NCBI GenBank assembly: GCA_020353515.1
Contig: CP070695.1
Coordinates: forward strand, 1,797,435-1,861,434
Reading direction: 5' to 3'
Origin: Candidatus Heimdallarchaeota archaeon
Lineage (GTDB): Archaea > Asgardarchaeota > Heimdallarchaeia > Hodarchaeales > Hodarchaeaceae
Length of the DNA: 64,000 bases
The position numbers and the translations under genes are program-made. This document shows, one piece after another, positions 36,345-45,725 of the stretch. The notes below the pieces were generated by a model that was given only the letters and a program-made list of their open reading frames with translations, was not told the origin of the DNA and did no database searches. The first letter of the stretch is position 1. Each line of letters opens with the position of its first letter.

Positions 36345-37781
36345 ATGAAAGAGACATCTTTAATAATCCCATTAAGAAAGATCCTCCCTATAACTGCCAT
36401 CGGAACATTTATGTCTGCCATGGATGGAAGTATAGTTAACATTTCCTTATTTACGATTGCAGGTGCATTGAACACGAACATGGAAGGAGTCAGATGGGTA
36501 ACCATAATTTATCTTCTTGTTATTTCATCTTTAATTGGAATTGGGGGATCTTTGGGAGATAATTATGGCAGGAAAAAGATCTTCCAGCTTGGAATGCTAT
36601 TATTTATTTTGGGATCCTTCTTCTGTGCTTTCTCTCCTACTCTAGAAATACTGGTTCTCTCTCGGGCCCTACAAGCAATTGGAGCAGCTGGTCTTATGGC
36701 AAATGGATTAGCCTTAGTAATTACATATGTTGAGCCATCAGTAAGGGGACGCGCGATTGGTATAAATTCATTAGTTGTTGCATCCGCTCTTTCTACTGGG
36801 CCAGCTTTAGGTGGGATTTTAACGAGATATGTGGGATGGCCAAGTATATTTCTAATAAATATACCAATAGGATTTCTTGGAATACTACTTGTTCAATATT
36901 TTATTCCAGAAACTTCAGAAAAACGGTATAAACTTGATTTCGGGGGAATGGTTACTTTTATTATCACAGCTTTCTCTCTAGTTCAAGGAATTTTAACCTT
37001 GTTCAAAGGGGAACTCATTGGTGGAATACTCATTATGCTTGCCTTAGTTTGTGGTTTTATTTTCATTCGTATAGAAAGTAACCACACAACTCCGATGATA
37101 TCCATTGACATTCTACGGGATAAAACAATTTTAACTGGTATCATTTCTTCTTTTCTTTGTTACATGGTTTATTATAGCGTAGTTTTTCTTTTACCATTCT
37201 ATTATCAGGAGGTTCTCTTATTTGCACCAGATCAAACTGGAATCTTGATGGTCGTTCCCCCTCTCGCAATGGCGGTCATGGGCCCATTTGCAGGGTTTTT
37301 TGCCGAGAGAATTGATGCTAAACGGTCTACCTCATTTGGTGCTGTAATGCTAAGTTTTTTTGTATTATCACTTGCGTTTTTATTTACCATATTCCCCAAT
37401 AATTCGAGGGAGATTGTTTTTATTCTTGTACCATTAGTGGCGTTTTCAGCAGGGTCTTTAACTACATTTACTGTTTCAAATGGAACTTCTGTGATGAATG
37501 CAGCCCCTAAAGGTGATGTTAGTGTGGTAACTGGCCTTGTTGGCTTATCGAGAAATATAGGATTTGCATTAGGTACAACAATAAGTTCTTCTTTTTTTGC
37601 CTTATTCTTCTTGATAAACAATCCAAACAATATCACTTTAGGAGTGACGTTTATTTCAAGCTATTATATTAGTTTAGGGCAAACTTTCATTCTTTTTTCA
37701 ATATTTGCACTATTAGGTGCTATTATTTCTTATTTGAGAAGCTCTGACAAAATTGTCGAAAAAAACAAATCCACTACTTAA
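36345..37781 (+). CDS. MFS drug-resistance type transporter, 14 helices (DHA2)
   Basis: 478 residues from ATG 36345, preceded by AAGGAGA 10 bases upstream; a TTG at 36318 is in frame but would lie before that site. About fourteen membrane helices, as in EmrB/QacA. The signature motif C is present as NSLVVASALSTGPALGGIL, and motif D1 as FMSAMDGSIVNISL near the start. The loop after helix 2 is GDNYGRKK, motif A. The protein likely exports lipophilic or amine compounds in exchange for protons. It lies between the EamA exporter and the alcohol dehydrogenase run, but each has its own upstream gap. Confidence 0.88.
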   Translation: MKETSLIIPLRKILPITAIGTFMSAMDGSIVNISLFTIAGALNTNMEGVRWVTIIYLLVISSLIGIGGSLGDNYGRKKIFQLGMLLFILGSFFCAFSPTLEILVLSRALQAIGAAGLMANGLALVITYVEPSVRGRAIGINSLVVASALSTGPALGGILTRYVGWPSIFLINIPIGFLGILLVQYFIPETSEKRYKLDFGGMVTFIITAFSLVQGILTLFKGELIGGILIMLALVCGFIFIRIESNHTTPMISIDILRDKTILTGIISSFLCYMVYYSVVFLLPFYYQEVLLFAPDQTGILMVVPPLAMAVMGPFAGFFAERIDAKRSTSFGAVMLSFFVLSLAFLFTIFPNNSREIVFILVPLVAFSAGSLTTFTVSNGTSVMNAAPKGDVSVVTGLVGLSRNIGFALGTTISSSFFALFFLINNPNNITLGVTFISSYYISLGQTFILFSIFALLGAIISYLRSSDKIVEKNKSTT

Positions 37782-37818
37782 TCTACGATAGAAAAGTACC
37801 CAATGCGAATTGAGAATA

Positions 37819-37829
37819 GGTTTAAAAAG
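37819..37829 (+). promoter_or_regulatory. TATA box of the alcohol dehydrogenase operon
   Basis: GGTTTAAAAAG, 37-47 bases before ATG 37866, is the likely promoter of the six-gene run that ends near 42476; the ATG itself has CAGGAGG upstream. Confidence 0.45.
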
Positions 37830-37865
37830 ATTTGAGGACGACATTTTCTTCAGGAGGATGATCAA

Positions 37866-38951
37866 ATGGTAAAAGCGGTCATAATGAAAGAAGACGGAAC
37901 AATTGAATTACAGGAACAGCCATATCCAAATTTGGAACCAGGAGCCGTTTTAATAAAAACTGCTTACTCGGAGGTCTGTGGAACAGATGTACATCTCCAG
38001 AAAGGTCATTTAGATGAGGTTCCTTATCCAATTATTCCCGGACACGTATCTACTGGAACCATAGAAGAATTAAATGGTGATATTTATGATATTGACGGGA
38101 TTAAACTTCAAAAAGGGGATCCAATTACGTTCTTGGATGTCCATGAATCTTGCAACAACTGCTGGTACTGTCTTGTTGCAAAAGCAAGTACTCGTTGTCC
38201 AAGAAGAAAAGTTTACGGAATCACATATTCAGCAAAAGAGGGGCTTCTTGGTGGTTGGTCTGAATATATTTATCTTAAACCTGGTGTTAAAATTATTAAG
38301 CTTCCGTATAACGCTTTTATGAAGACATTCATGGCAGCAGGGTGTGGATTGCCCACTGCAATTCATGCAATACAACGATCGGAAATCAAGTTAGGGAATA
38401 CAGTTGCTATCCAGGGATCAGGACCTGTCGGGTTGATGGCAGCATTATTAGCAAAATTAAGTGGAGCATTTCACGTAATCATGATTGGAGGTCCTGATCA
38501 TCGCTTGAAGATCGCTAATTATTATGGGATTGACACTTCAATTAATATAATGGATTTTGATCCACAAGCTCGTGTTAGGCAAGTATTAGAACACACACAC
38601 AATCGGGGGGCTGATGTGACTATAGAAGCTACAGGTGTTCCTACAGCAGTTAAAGAGGGGTTAGAAATGACTAGAGATGGGGGAACATATACTATTGTTG
38701 GCCAATATACAAATGCGGGGAATGTAGAGATTAATCCGCACTTGGACATTAATAAAAAGCATTTGACAATAAAAGGATCTTGGGGTAGCGATTTCAGCCA
38801 TTTCTATTTAGCGGTTGATTTTCTTAAGCGGTATTCTACAATTTACCCCTTTAAGAATCTCATCAGTCATGAATACTCGTTAGAAGAAGCTGCTAAGGCT
38901 TTAGATGATGTTGAGCATCTCCGAGTCATGAAAGCGATTATTAAACCTTAA
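37866..38951 (+). CDS. Zinc-dependent alcohol dehydrogenase, MDR family
   Basis: 361 residues. Catalytic zinc ligands appear as EVCGTDVH (Cys), PIIPGHVSTG (His) and AAGCGLPT (Cys); the usual GHE has become GHV, so the Glu of the second shell is missing. The structural zinc lobe is C-NN-C-WY-C with a fourth Cys seven residues on (ASTRC). The coenzyme site is GSGPVGLMAALLAK. It would oxidise or reduce an alcohol/polyol in the cytoplasm with NAD(P). First gene of a close-packed run with ureohydrolase and amidinohydrolase genes, so an amino- or guanidino-alcohol is possible but unproven. Shine-Dalgarno AGGAGG is 8 bases upstream. Confidence 0.85.
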   Translation: MVKAVIMKEDGTIELQEQPYPNLEPGAVLIKTAYSEVCGTDVHLQKGHLDEVPYPIIPGHVSTGTIEELNGDIYDIDGIKLQKGDPITFLDVHESCNNCWYCLVAKASTRCPRRKVYGITYSAKEGLLGGWSEYIYLKPGVKIIKLPYNAFMKTFMAAGCGLPTAIHAIQRSEIKLGNTVAIQGSGPVGLMAALLAKLSGAFHVIMIGGPDHRLKIANYYGIDTSINIMDFDPQARVRQVLEHTHNRGADVTIEATGVPTAVKEGLEMTRDGGTYTIVGQYTNAGNVEINPHLDINKKHLTIKGSWGSDFSHFYLAVDFLKRYSTIYPFKNLISHEYSLEEAAKALDDVEHLRVMKAIIKP

Positions 38952-38984
38952 GAATACCACAAACCAATCGGAGGTAACTAATTT

Positions 38985-39848
38985 TTGAAGATCATTCTCA
39001 TAAACGTTCCATTTCATCTAGGCAAGGAAAATGTAGGTATGGGAATGGGACCAGTCCGCTATTTAGAAGCGGGAATCGACCAAAATTTGAAGGATCAAGG
39101 TTATAAGGTAAAAGTTGAGAAAATACAGCTTGTTAAGCAAAATAACGATGTGATGACAACTATTGCTATGTTGAATAATTCCTTAGGAAAAGTTGTTAAA
39201 AAGGCATTAAAGGATGGTTTCTTTCCATTTATTCTTGGAGGAAACTGCAATACATGTTTAGGTACACTCGCTGGATTTGATGAACCAAAACCAGGAATAA
39301 TCTGGTTTGATGCTCATGGTGATTTTAATACTCCAGAAACAACTCCTAGTGGCTTTCTTGACGGTATGGGACTAGCAATCGCAACAGGTCAGTGTTTTTA
39401 TGACATAAACACTATAATTGAAAATATGCAACCGATTCAAGAATCTTGGACGTTACATATCGGGGCACGTGATTTGGATCCCGAAGAACGCGAACTTCTT
39501 GAAAGTACCGAAGTTCTTGTCGTTGATAATATCACATTGAAGAAGAAAGGAATACGAAAGGGACTTCTACCGAAGTTAACTGAACTTCGATCGCAGACTC
39601 AAGAAATTTATCTCCATATTGACATTGATATTATTGATCCCTCAGAAGCTCCAGGTGTTGATTTTCCTACATCTGAAGGCCTCCTTCTAGATGAAATAGA
39701 AACAGCTCTCAAGTTAATTGGTGAAAAACTACAGATAAAAGCTGCAGCTCTTACAGCTTACAATCCAGAAAAAGACATTGCGAATAAAACCCTTCAGACT
39801 GGATTCAAACTGATAAATACAATCCTAGAGATAGTTGAAAATCAATAA
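38985..39848 (+). CDS. Arginase/agmatinase-family ureohydrolase
   Basis: 287 residues with TTG start and a strong GGAGGT 9 bases upstream. The binuclear manganese motifs of the family are FDAHGDFNT (D-A-H-x-D) near residue 107 and HIDIDIIDP (D-x-D) near 210. The first motif, usually GGDH, reads LGGNCNTCLG, so the metal-ligand His is replaced and a Cys stands in its place. Family members cleave guanidino groups of arginine, agmatine, guanidinobutyrate or formiminoglutamate to urea or formamide. The loss of one ligand may alter metal use or substrate. It lies 33 bases after the dehydrogenase and 12 bases before csaA. Confidence 0.8.
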   Translation: MKIILINVPFHLGKENVGMGMGPVRYLEAGIDQNLKDQGYKVKVEKIQLVKQNNDVMTTIAMLNNSLGKVVKKALKDGFFPFILGGNCNTCLGTLAGFDEPKPGIIWFDAHGDFNTPETTPSGFLDGMGLAIATGQCFYDINTIIENMQPIQESWTLHIGARDLDPEERELLESTEVLVVDNITLKKKGIRKGLLPKLTELRSQTQEIYLHIDIDIIDPSEAPGVDFPTSEGLLLDEIETALKLIGEKLQIKAAALTAYNPEKDIANKTLQTGFKLINTILEIVENQ

Positions 39849-39860
39849 AGGTGCATTAAT

Positions 39861-40193
39861 TTGTTAAAATGGAAAGATTTTGAGAAGGTTGATATGCGCG
39901 TTGGCACAATCATTGAAGTGACAGACTTTCCAGCAGCAAGAAAACCATCTTATAAATTTAAAATCGATTTTGGATCTCTAGGAGTAAAAAAATCATCAGC
40001 ACAGATCATCTCATTGTATAAGAAAGAAGATCTTATTAATCGTCAAGTTATTGCTGTTGTAAACTTTCCTCCAAAACAAATTGCTGATTTTATGTCTGAA
40101 GTTCTCATTTTAGGAGTATTAATGGAAAAGAAAGGGGAAGTAGTTTTACTTCAACCTGAAAGAAAAGTACCGAATGGTCTCAAGATAGCCTAG
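39861..40193 (+). CDS. csaA: CsaA-type tRNA-binding domain protein
   Basis: 110 residues, TTG start, full-length for CsaA. The OB-fold signature is FEKVDMRVGTIIEV near the start, then ARKPSYKFKIDFG, KKSSAQI, VVNFPPKQIADFMSEVL and VPNGLKIA at the end. CsaA dimers bind tRNA-like structures and have been described as export chaperones in bacteria. In the run it is a conserved-looking insertion between two guanidino-type enzymes and may have no metabolic link to them. Confidence 0.88.
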   Translation: MLKWKDFEKVDMRVGTIIEVTDFPAARKPSYKFKIDFGSLGVKKSSAQIISLYKKEDLINRQVIAVVNFPPKQIADFMSEVLILGVLMEKKGEVVLLQPERKVPNGLKIA

Positions 40194-40248
40194 TATTTTT
40201 TAGCGTGAAATAATTCTCCTTAATTACTAGCGTATCGCATGTGGTGAT

Positions 40249-41181
40249 GTGTTGGAATTTGGTGCTAAAACAGAATATGACCCTTTGCGAAAAGTACTAA
40301 TGTATCGTCCTGGAAAAGAAATCTCGCAAGTTACAAAAGACACATACCAAGAACTAACGTTTCGTGACGTTGTTTACTGGCGTCGATTCCAACAAGAGCA
40401 TGATGCTTTCTGTGATCTGCTACGAGGGGAGAATATTGAGGTTATTTTGCTTAATGACCTCCTTGAAGAGCAGGACTTCTCAGTTATTGATCCAAACTTG
40501 GTCTATACTCGAGATACAGGTGCAATCACCAAAGCGGGGTTTATCCAGATGCGTATGGCTCATCAAGTACGAAGGCCTGAGCCACCTCTTGTAGCCCGAT
40601 CATTGAAAAAACTTGGAATCCCTCTACTTGTGTCAATTGATGCTCCTGGACTATTAGAAGGGGGGGATTTCGTTTATCCTGATGAAGATACCTTAATGAT
40701 TGGTTCCAATGGAATTAGGACAAACGAAGAAGGGATCTCTCAAGCATCAAAAGCGATTTTGGAGAAAAAAATTGTTGACACAGTAGTTTATGTTCCACTT
40801 CCCTCTTGGCGAGTACATCTAGATGGAGGCCTTATGTTTGTCGATCAGGATCTTTTTATCTATCATCCTGCTTCTGTAGAGACCTTTCCCTTACGAATAA
40901 TACGTAATAATGAACCAATTGAATTTAAACCATTGATGGATTTCATTAAAGAGAATTATGATGCTGAGGGAATTCCTATTTCTGATAATGAATTATATCT
41001 ATTTGGTGCTAATGTTGTATGTTTAGATCAGAGAAAAGTTGTTATTTATGAATGGAATGAACGTATTAAAGACGAATTGCAGGATCGTAATGTAGAGGTG
41101 TTATCCATTCAAGCAGGAGAACTTTCTCGTGGTGGTGGAGGGCCACATTGTATGACATTACCTATTTTACGAAAGAAATAG
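40249..41181 (+). CDS. Amidinohydrolase (arginine deiminase/DDAH superfamily)
   Basis: 310 residues, GTG start. The five-bladed guanidine-modifying fold is shown by VYTRDTGAI (substrate Asp), LLEGGDFVYPD (Glu/Asp), WRVHLDGGLMFVD (catalytic His) and GPHCMTLP with the nucleophilic Cys near residue 303. These are the catalytic residues of arginine deiminase, dimethylargininase and agmatine deiminase relatives, which attack the guanidino carbon. The length is closer to DDAH/amidinotransferase-like proteins than to the longer arginine deiminases. Cytoplasmic. Adjacent to the arginase-fold gene; both act on guanidino carbon. Exact substrate not determined. Confidence 0.85.
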   Translation: MLEFGAKTEYDPLRKVLMYRPGKEISQVTKDTYQELTFRDVVYWRRFQQEHDAFCDLLRGENIEVILLNDLLEEQDFSVIDPNLVYTRDTGAITKAGFIQMRMAHQVRRPEPPLVARSLKKLGIPLLVSIDAPGLLEGGDFVYPDEDTLMIGSNGIRTNEEGISQASKAILEKKIVDTVVYVPLPSWRVHLDGGLMFVDQDLFIYHPASVETFPLRIIRNNEPIEFKPLMDFIKENYDAEGIPISDNELYLFGANVVCLDQRKVVIYEWNERIKDELQDRNVEVLSIQAGELSRGGGGPHCMTLPILRKK

Positions 41182-41205
41182 TAACAGGTACAAGATGAGT
41201 TGAAA

Positions 41206-41985
41206 ATGACCAGAAGTGAAATTTCAGTATGTCTAACATTCGATTTTGATGCTGATAGTGCTCAAATCCGACAACTTGAAGAACCAGGGAGAATTTCAAA
41301 AGGGTTATTTGCAGTCCGTAGAGGCTTACCAAGAATTCTTTCTCTACTCAATAAACACGATATCAAAGCAACATTTTTTGTTTGTGGTTGGGTAGCCGAG
41401 AAATACCCTGAATTAACGAAAGAAATTGTTGAAAAACAACACGAGATCGCAGCTCACGGATACCTCCATGAATATTTTGATACTCTCTCAATCTATGACG
41501 AGAAAACCATTATTGATAACACAACAAAAATTCTAAAAGAATTCACAGACAAAATATATGGATTTCGAGCGCCTTACTTCAAACTCTCATCAAATACCTT
41601 GCAATTACACGCAGAAGCAGGATATATCTATGATTCTAGTTTAATGGCAGATGATCACCCTTATCTTCTGAGCTTTCCTGAATTGAAATATAAAATGATT
41701 GAGTTCCCAGTAGAGTGGTTTCTAGATGATTGGGTCATCTTTGAAACCCATCAACACTCCCCCGAAGTTGCCTTTAATATCTGGAAGAAACAATTTGACG
41801 CTATTCTCGAGATGGAAGATATTGCACCTGGTTACCGAATAATGAACTATACTTTTCATCCAGCCTGTATAGGTCATGCGTATCGAATTAACGTGTTAGA
41901 TCGCTTGATCTCTTATATGAAGACAAAAAATACGAAATTTGTCAGAATGATGGATGTAGCAAAAGAATTATTAACAAATAAATGA
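41206..41985 (+). CDS. Polysaccharide deacetylase-family hydrolase
   Basis: 259 residues from ATG 41206 (TTG 41200 also possible). Carbohydrate esterase 4 / NodB fold: LTFDFDAD (catalytic Asp pair) near residue 11, ATFFVCGWVAEKYP, the HxxxH metal ligands in AAHGYLHEYF and the RAPYFK motif. No signal peptide, which, with 'LTFDFDAD', places it nearer to the PuuE/allantoinase-like cytoplasmic group acting on small amides than to cell-wall deacetylases. Within a guanidino-type gene run, hydrolysis of an acyl amide or ureide is a reasonable inference. Confidence 0.82.
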   Translation: MTRSEISVCLTFDFDADSAQIRQLEEPGRISKGLFAVRRGLPRILSLLNKHDIKATFFVCGWVAEKYPELTKEIVEKQHEIAAHGYLHEYFDTLSIYDEKTIIDNTTKILKEFTDKIYGFRAPYFKLSSNTLQLHAEAGYIYDSSLMADDHPYLLSFPELKYKMIEFPVEWFLDDWVIFETHQHSPEVAFNIWKKQFDAILEMEDIAPGYRIMNYTFHPACIGHAYRINVLDRLISYMKTKNTKFVRMMDVAKELLTNK

Positions 41986-42014
41986 GATCGAGAAAATAAT
42001 AAAGGTGATAAAGC

Positions 42015-42476
42015 ATGAAACAAGTACACAGACTCTTAACATCTGCAGCTGAACGTCATTTTGAAGAAACCCAATTACTAATAGAACAATTAGATGATCA
42101 AAGTATTATCAGTGAACCTGTTCAAACAGGACGGCCACTCGGAGAAATAGTGCTTCATATGATCCGCTCACTCGAATTCTATTCACGAGGTCTAGCTACT
42201 GATCATTGGGAGCCATTAACCTATAATTTATCTGATTATGAATCAGCCCAAGAAATAAATAATCTATACAATGACGTAGTCAAGAAAGTTCTGACTTATC
42301 TCAAAGAAATAGCTCCTGATGACTTAAATGTTATCATAAAAAACTTCAATCGATCGGCCACTAAAGAAGAAATTCTCTTGGAGATGTTAGAACATAGTAT
42401 CCAACATAGAGGGCAACTACTTGTATATCTTCGCTTGGTGAATGTAGAACCTGCGAAAATACCTTACATTGTGTAA
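42015..42476 (+). CDS. DinB-like four-helix bundle protein
   Basis: 153 residues. Four helices with the three-histidine metal site of DinB/YfiT-like proteins: IVLHMIRSLEFY (His near 47) and LEHSIQHRGQLLVYL (His near 130 and 134). Such proteins bind nickel or zinc and include thiol-dependent transferases; many have no known role. ATG 42015 has AAAGGTGATAAAGC upstream. Last gene of the run, 29 bases after the deacetylase-like gene. Confidence 0.8.
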   Translation: MKQVHRLLTSAAERHFEETQLLIEQLDDQSIISEPVQTGRPLGEIVLHMIRSLEFYSRGLATDHWEPLTYNLSDYESAQEINNLYNDVVKKVLTYLKEIAPDDLNVIIKNFNRSATKEEILLEMLEHSIQHRGQLLVYLRLVNVEPAKIPYIV

Positions 42477-42529
42477 ATGATTCTCCAAGCCAAATATGCT
42501 AGCTCACAAAGGAAATGAGTCGAAAGTAG

Positions 42530-44617
42530 TTGGAATCAACAACACAATCATTGGAAAACAAATTTCAACTAATTATTAACTCTATTCCAATCAATTTCAA
42601 TAAAAAATTAACTTCTATCGAACAGAAACAATTATCTTGGTTTTCAGAAGCAACTGATATCCCCTTAGACTCATTAGATACCTTCAGACAGCTTACTGCC
42701 TTACTTATTCTCAATCGACTCAGATTCATTGCTTTATATGGTGAGGGACTCTTAGATAGTAAAACAATTTATGCTTCATATCAAACAACATCAGATCTAC
42801 TTAAACAAACTTATCCTCGGATATTTATTCCTTCTATTCTCGATTCTATTGCAAATTTAAGTTCTTTGATTATTTCTTCATCATTACTTAAGTTTGATAA
42901 AACATTTCTTAACCAATCAACAAAAATAGTATCTTCTTTATATCTAGAAGTGGTAAATCAAAAATTTCGACGAAAAATGGGACAATTCTGGACCCCCGAG
43001 TATATTGCGGAGCTTATGATAGAATTAGCTTTACAAAATGATCCAAGAAATATTCTAGATCCCTGTACTGGACCAGGAACTTTTATTCATACTCTTAAAC
43101 GGGTTTCACCAGATTATTATGGTAAAATTTCAGCAATTGAACTTCATCCCCTCTTGTACGAAATTGCTAGCGTAAATTTGCACACATCTTCTTATCAAAT
43201 GGAATTGAAATGTGGAGATTTTCTTACATCCCATTCAAATAGCTTTGCCCTAAGTATCCATGATATCCTAGCCTTAACCTCTCCAGGAGGTTTGGATTCA
43301 TACATAGAGCTGAAATCTAATGGTTTTGACTCAATAGTGTGTAATCCACCCTATTCACGTCATCATGTTTTATCATCCAAAATAAAAGCTGAAGTCGGAG
43401 GGGAGATTGAAAGTGCTTTTGGAGCTAGAAAATTCAGTAGAATATCCAGTTTATTCATGTATTTCATTCTTAAATCGCTGAAATTATTGATTAGAGATGG
43501 ACGAATGGTTTTTGTAACTCCAACGATAAGTTTTGAATCAAGAAATAGCATTTATCTTAAAAAAATATTGAAAGATTGGTATAGAGTTCCGTATATTATT
43601 GTTTTTCACCATTCGATGAATATTTTCTCTGGTGTTGATACAGCTGCTTGTATCTTCGTAGTCGAAGGAAAGAGACCAAAATCAACAGATGTTACTAAGC
43701 TCTTAATAGTGAAAAAGTGGACTTCCAAAGAAAAAATCCTTAATTATCTCAAAATTGAAAGTAATGAAGCTTTTAGATGGACAGAGGGAGGTTTATACAA
43801 TAAAAGGCAAATCGATCTTGACCCAGAACGTAATTGGACACGTTCAGAAGCCTTCTTGGAAAAAATGGAACACGAAAAATTAACAGAAATCTCTACTTTT
43901 TTCAAAGTTATGAGAGGAATTGCTACGGGAAGGAATAGTTTCTTTACTTTTAATGAGGACGAATTATCAGATCATCAGATTGACTCTAAATTCGTAGTCC
44001 CTACCTTAACTAAAACGCGATATGTCCAAAAATACCTCTTCTCAAAAGAGGATTTTATTTCTCTGAAAGAAGAAAAACGAAAAAGTTGGCTACTCTATAT
44101 TCAGCAAGAGTTAAACATGATTAAAGACCAGAACTTACTAAATTATCTTGAATTAGGACTAAATCAAAATGTACATAGTGGAAGTTTAGTAAAAACCCGA
44201 AAATTTTGGTATCAAACTGAAAAGAGAGAGATTCCTTATTTTATTTACACATACCTAAGTCGTGGTAATCCGAGGTTCATCTTAAATGAAGCAGAAGTTC
44301 GACCCTTGAACACATTCCTGATGATTTATCCAAAAAGAGAGAAAAATCTTTCAAAGGAAATTCTAACCCTTTTCTGGGTGATCTTTAATTCAAATAGTAC
44401 ATTTGACTCTTTACGTAATGTGGGAAGGTGTTATGGTGGTGATACATTGAAACTAGAACCTACTGAATTGATGAAGGCATGGATTTTGAATCCTTTTACA
44501 ATAACCACCAAATCGAAGAAAAAATTACTCAAATTAGCACGCAAATTAAGATCGATCAATACAAAGGATGAGGAAGTTAGAAGAAAAATTGACGCAATAA
44601 TTGAAGAAGAACTGTAA
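42530..44617 (+). CDS. N6-adenine DNA methyltransferase, TaqI-like
   Basis: 695 residues, TTG start with AAAGGAAATGAG upstream. Residues 1-145 are helical. The methylase core begins with KMGQFWTPEYIAELMIELAL, SAM motif I ILDPCTGPGTF near 183, and catalytic motif IV CNPPYSRHH near 272. The C-terminal half (about 430-690), with MRGIATGRNSFF and ARKLRSI, resembles the target-recognition domain of TaqI/type IIG enzymes. No PD-(D/E)XK or other nuclease domain is seen at the N-terminus. It modifies adenine in a specific sequence, unknown here. It lies 53 bases after the DinB-like gene and converges with the pilin gene. Probably part of a host-defence or epigenetic set with the next methylases. Confidence 0.85.
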   Translation: MESTTQSLENKFQLIINSIPINFNKKLTSIEQKQLSWFSEATDIPLDSLDTFRQLTALLILNRLRFIALYGEGLLDSKTIYASYQTTSDLLKQTYPRIFIPSILDSIANLSSLIISSSLLKFDKTFLNQSTKIVSSLYLEVVNQKFRRKMGQFWTPEYIAELMIELALQNDPRNILDPCTGPGTFIHTLKRVSPDYYGKISAIELHPLLYEIASVNLHTSSYQMELKCGDFLTSHSNSFALSIHDILALTSPGGLDSYIELKSNGFDSIVCNPPYSRHHVLSSKIKAEVGGEIESAFGARKFSRISSLFMYFILKSLKLLIRDGRMVFVTPTISFESRNSIYLKKILKDWYRVPYIIVFHHSMNIFSGVDTAACIFVVEGKRPKSTDVTKLLIVKKWTSKEKILNYLKIESNEAFRWTEGGLYNKRQIDLDPERNWTRSEAFLEKMEHEKLTEISTFFKVMRGIATGRNSFFTFNEDELSDHQIDSKFVVPTLTKTRYVQKYLFSKEDFISLKEEKRKSWLLYIQQELNMIKDQNLLNYLELGLNQNVHSGSLVKTRKFWYQTEKREIPYFIYTYLSRGNPRFILNEAEVRPLNTFLMIYPKREKNLSKEILTLFWVIFNSNSTFDSLRNVGRCYGGDTLKLEPTELMKAWILNPFTITTKSKKKLLKLARKLRSINTKDEEVRRKIDAIIEEEL

Positions 44618-44638
44618 CCTTATTTGGTAGGGAAATTA

Positions 44639-45484
44639 TCATCCTTGGTAAACTAAAGTGAAACTTACGATCGCAAATAATCCTAAACCTTCTTGACCCC
44701 AAAGAAAAGCGGACACCCCATAGAGATCATCTACAACAGCACTGGCTGTGGGGAAAATTGTGCAATTTCTAATGGCGGGGTTAAATCCTTCTAACGAAAA
44801 TGATACTGTGGTCCGGTTAACACCATCGATCATAAAGGTAATACTTTCAGGAGAATCAGTATACAGCTCAAGTTCTAGCTCTTGGTCTGCACTTCCATTA
44901 TTTGTTAATGTGAAATTAATGTCTAGTCCAGCAGCTCCTAAATTCAATGTGGAGACTTGATAGTCTAAGAATATTGGGCCAATTGTATTTCCTACCGATA
45001 ACAAATCGGAGCTAAATGTTTGGGCGGATCGTTCATTTGTACTATCTTTAGGAAATACTTTAACATGGATAAAAATAGTATCTTCACCAGGTAATAATTG
45101 ATCGCCTATTACTGGATCACAAATCAAGCTAATTGTTGTTATTTCTCTAGATGATAAGTAAATAGCTTGGTCAGGATCCATCGTCCATCCCTCGATTGGG
45201 GTCTCATCAAGTAACTCCATTGTGAACGCATCAGATTCTATACGAACATTACTTCGCTCTGCGTTATGAATAGTAACAGAAAATTGATCGACTAAAACAT
45301 TTGAATCAGTAGTTTCAAAGTCAGAAATGCCAAGAATTTCCACTTTCATCGGTGCAGGAGTATTAATTGTACCAAACATTACCACTGCGACAGCAATCCC
45401 TGCTATCACTACCAGGCCAATCAAAAGTATTGTAGCGATGACTGGGGTCACTCCACGGGATTTTCTTTGTAACAACTGCCTCAT
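44639..45484 (-). CDS. Archaeal type IV pilin-like protein
   Basis: 281 residues from ATG 45484 (TTG 45490 possible). The N-terminus RKSRGVTPVIATILL is a class III signal peptide: basic lead, cut before VTP, then the hydrophobic assembly helix (Pilin_N type). The rest is beta-rich with Thr/Asn/Ser, and ILNNAS-like sequons for glycosylation, as in euryarchaeal adhesion pilins and archaellin-like proteins. It would be exported by a TadA-like machinery and form a surface filament; no pilus assembly genes are in the window. It sits between two DNA methyltransferase genes, which appears coincidental. Confidence 0.85.
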   Translation of the reverse strand: MRQLLQRKSRGVTPVIATILLIGLVVIAGIAVAVVMFGTINTPAPMKVEILGISDFETTDSNVLVDQFSVTIHNAERSNVRIESDAFTMELLDETPIEGWTMDPDQAIYLSSREITTISLICDPVIGDQLLPGEDTIFIHVKVFPKDSTNERSAQTFSSDLLSVGNTIGPIFLDYQVSTLNLGAAGLDINFTLTNNGSADQELELELYTDSPESITFMIDGVNRTTVSFSLEGFNPAIRNCTIFPTASAVVDDLYGVSAFLWGQEGLGLFAIVSFTLVYQG

Positions 45485-45725
45485 ATTCAATATAATACGC
45501 CTCTATAAAGTATCTGTTTGTATTTATATTGTAATTAGTTACATAACAGTACGGATAATTTATATCAAGTTAAAGAGACATTTTAGCACTCATAAGGGGG
45601 GATGCCTAGAACCTTATTCAGTATATTTTTGATAGCCATGATAGCTTTTGTAGCTTTCTAAAAGGTGTCGATTACAACGTTGTATCTAAATTATTTTTTT
45701 AAGGACGAGAGAAAAATTAGCACTA

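Noticed and set aside
37232..37636. 134-codon frame opposite the 14-helix transporter.
   Set aside because: It lies wholly inside a clear MFS gene; the product is only the reverse reading of membrane helices.
38985..39848. Assignment as true arginase or agmatinase.
   Set aside because: One of the manganese-ligand histidines is missing and no substrate motif decides between family members.
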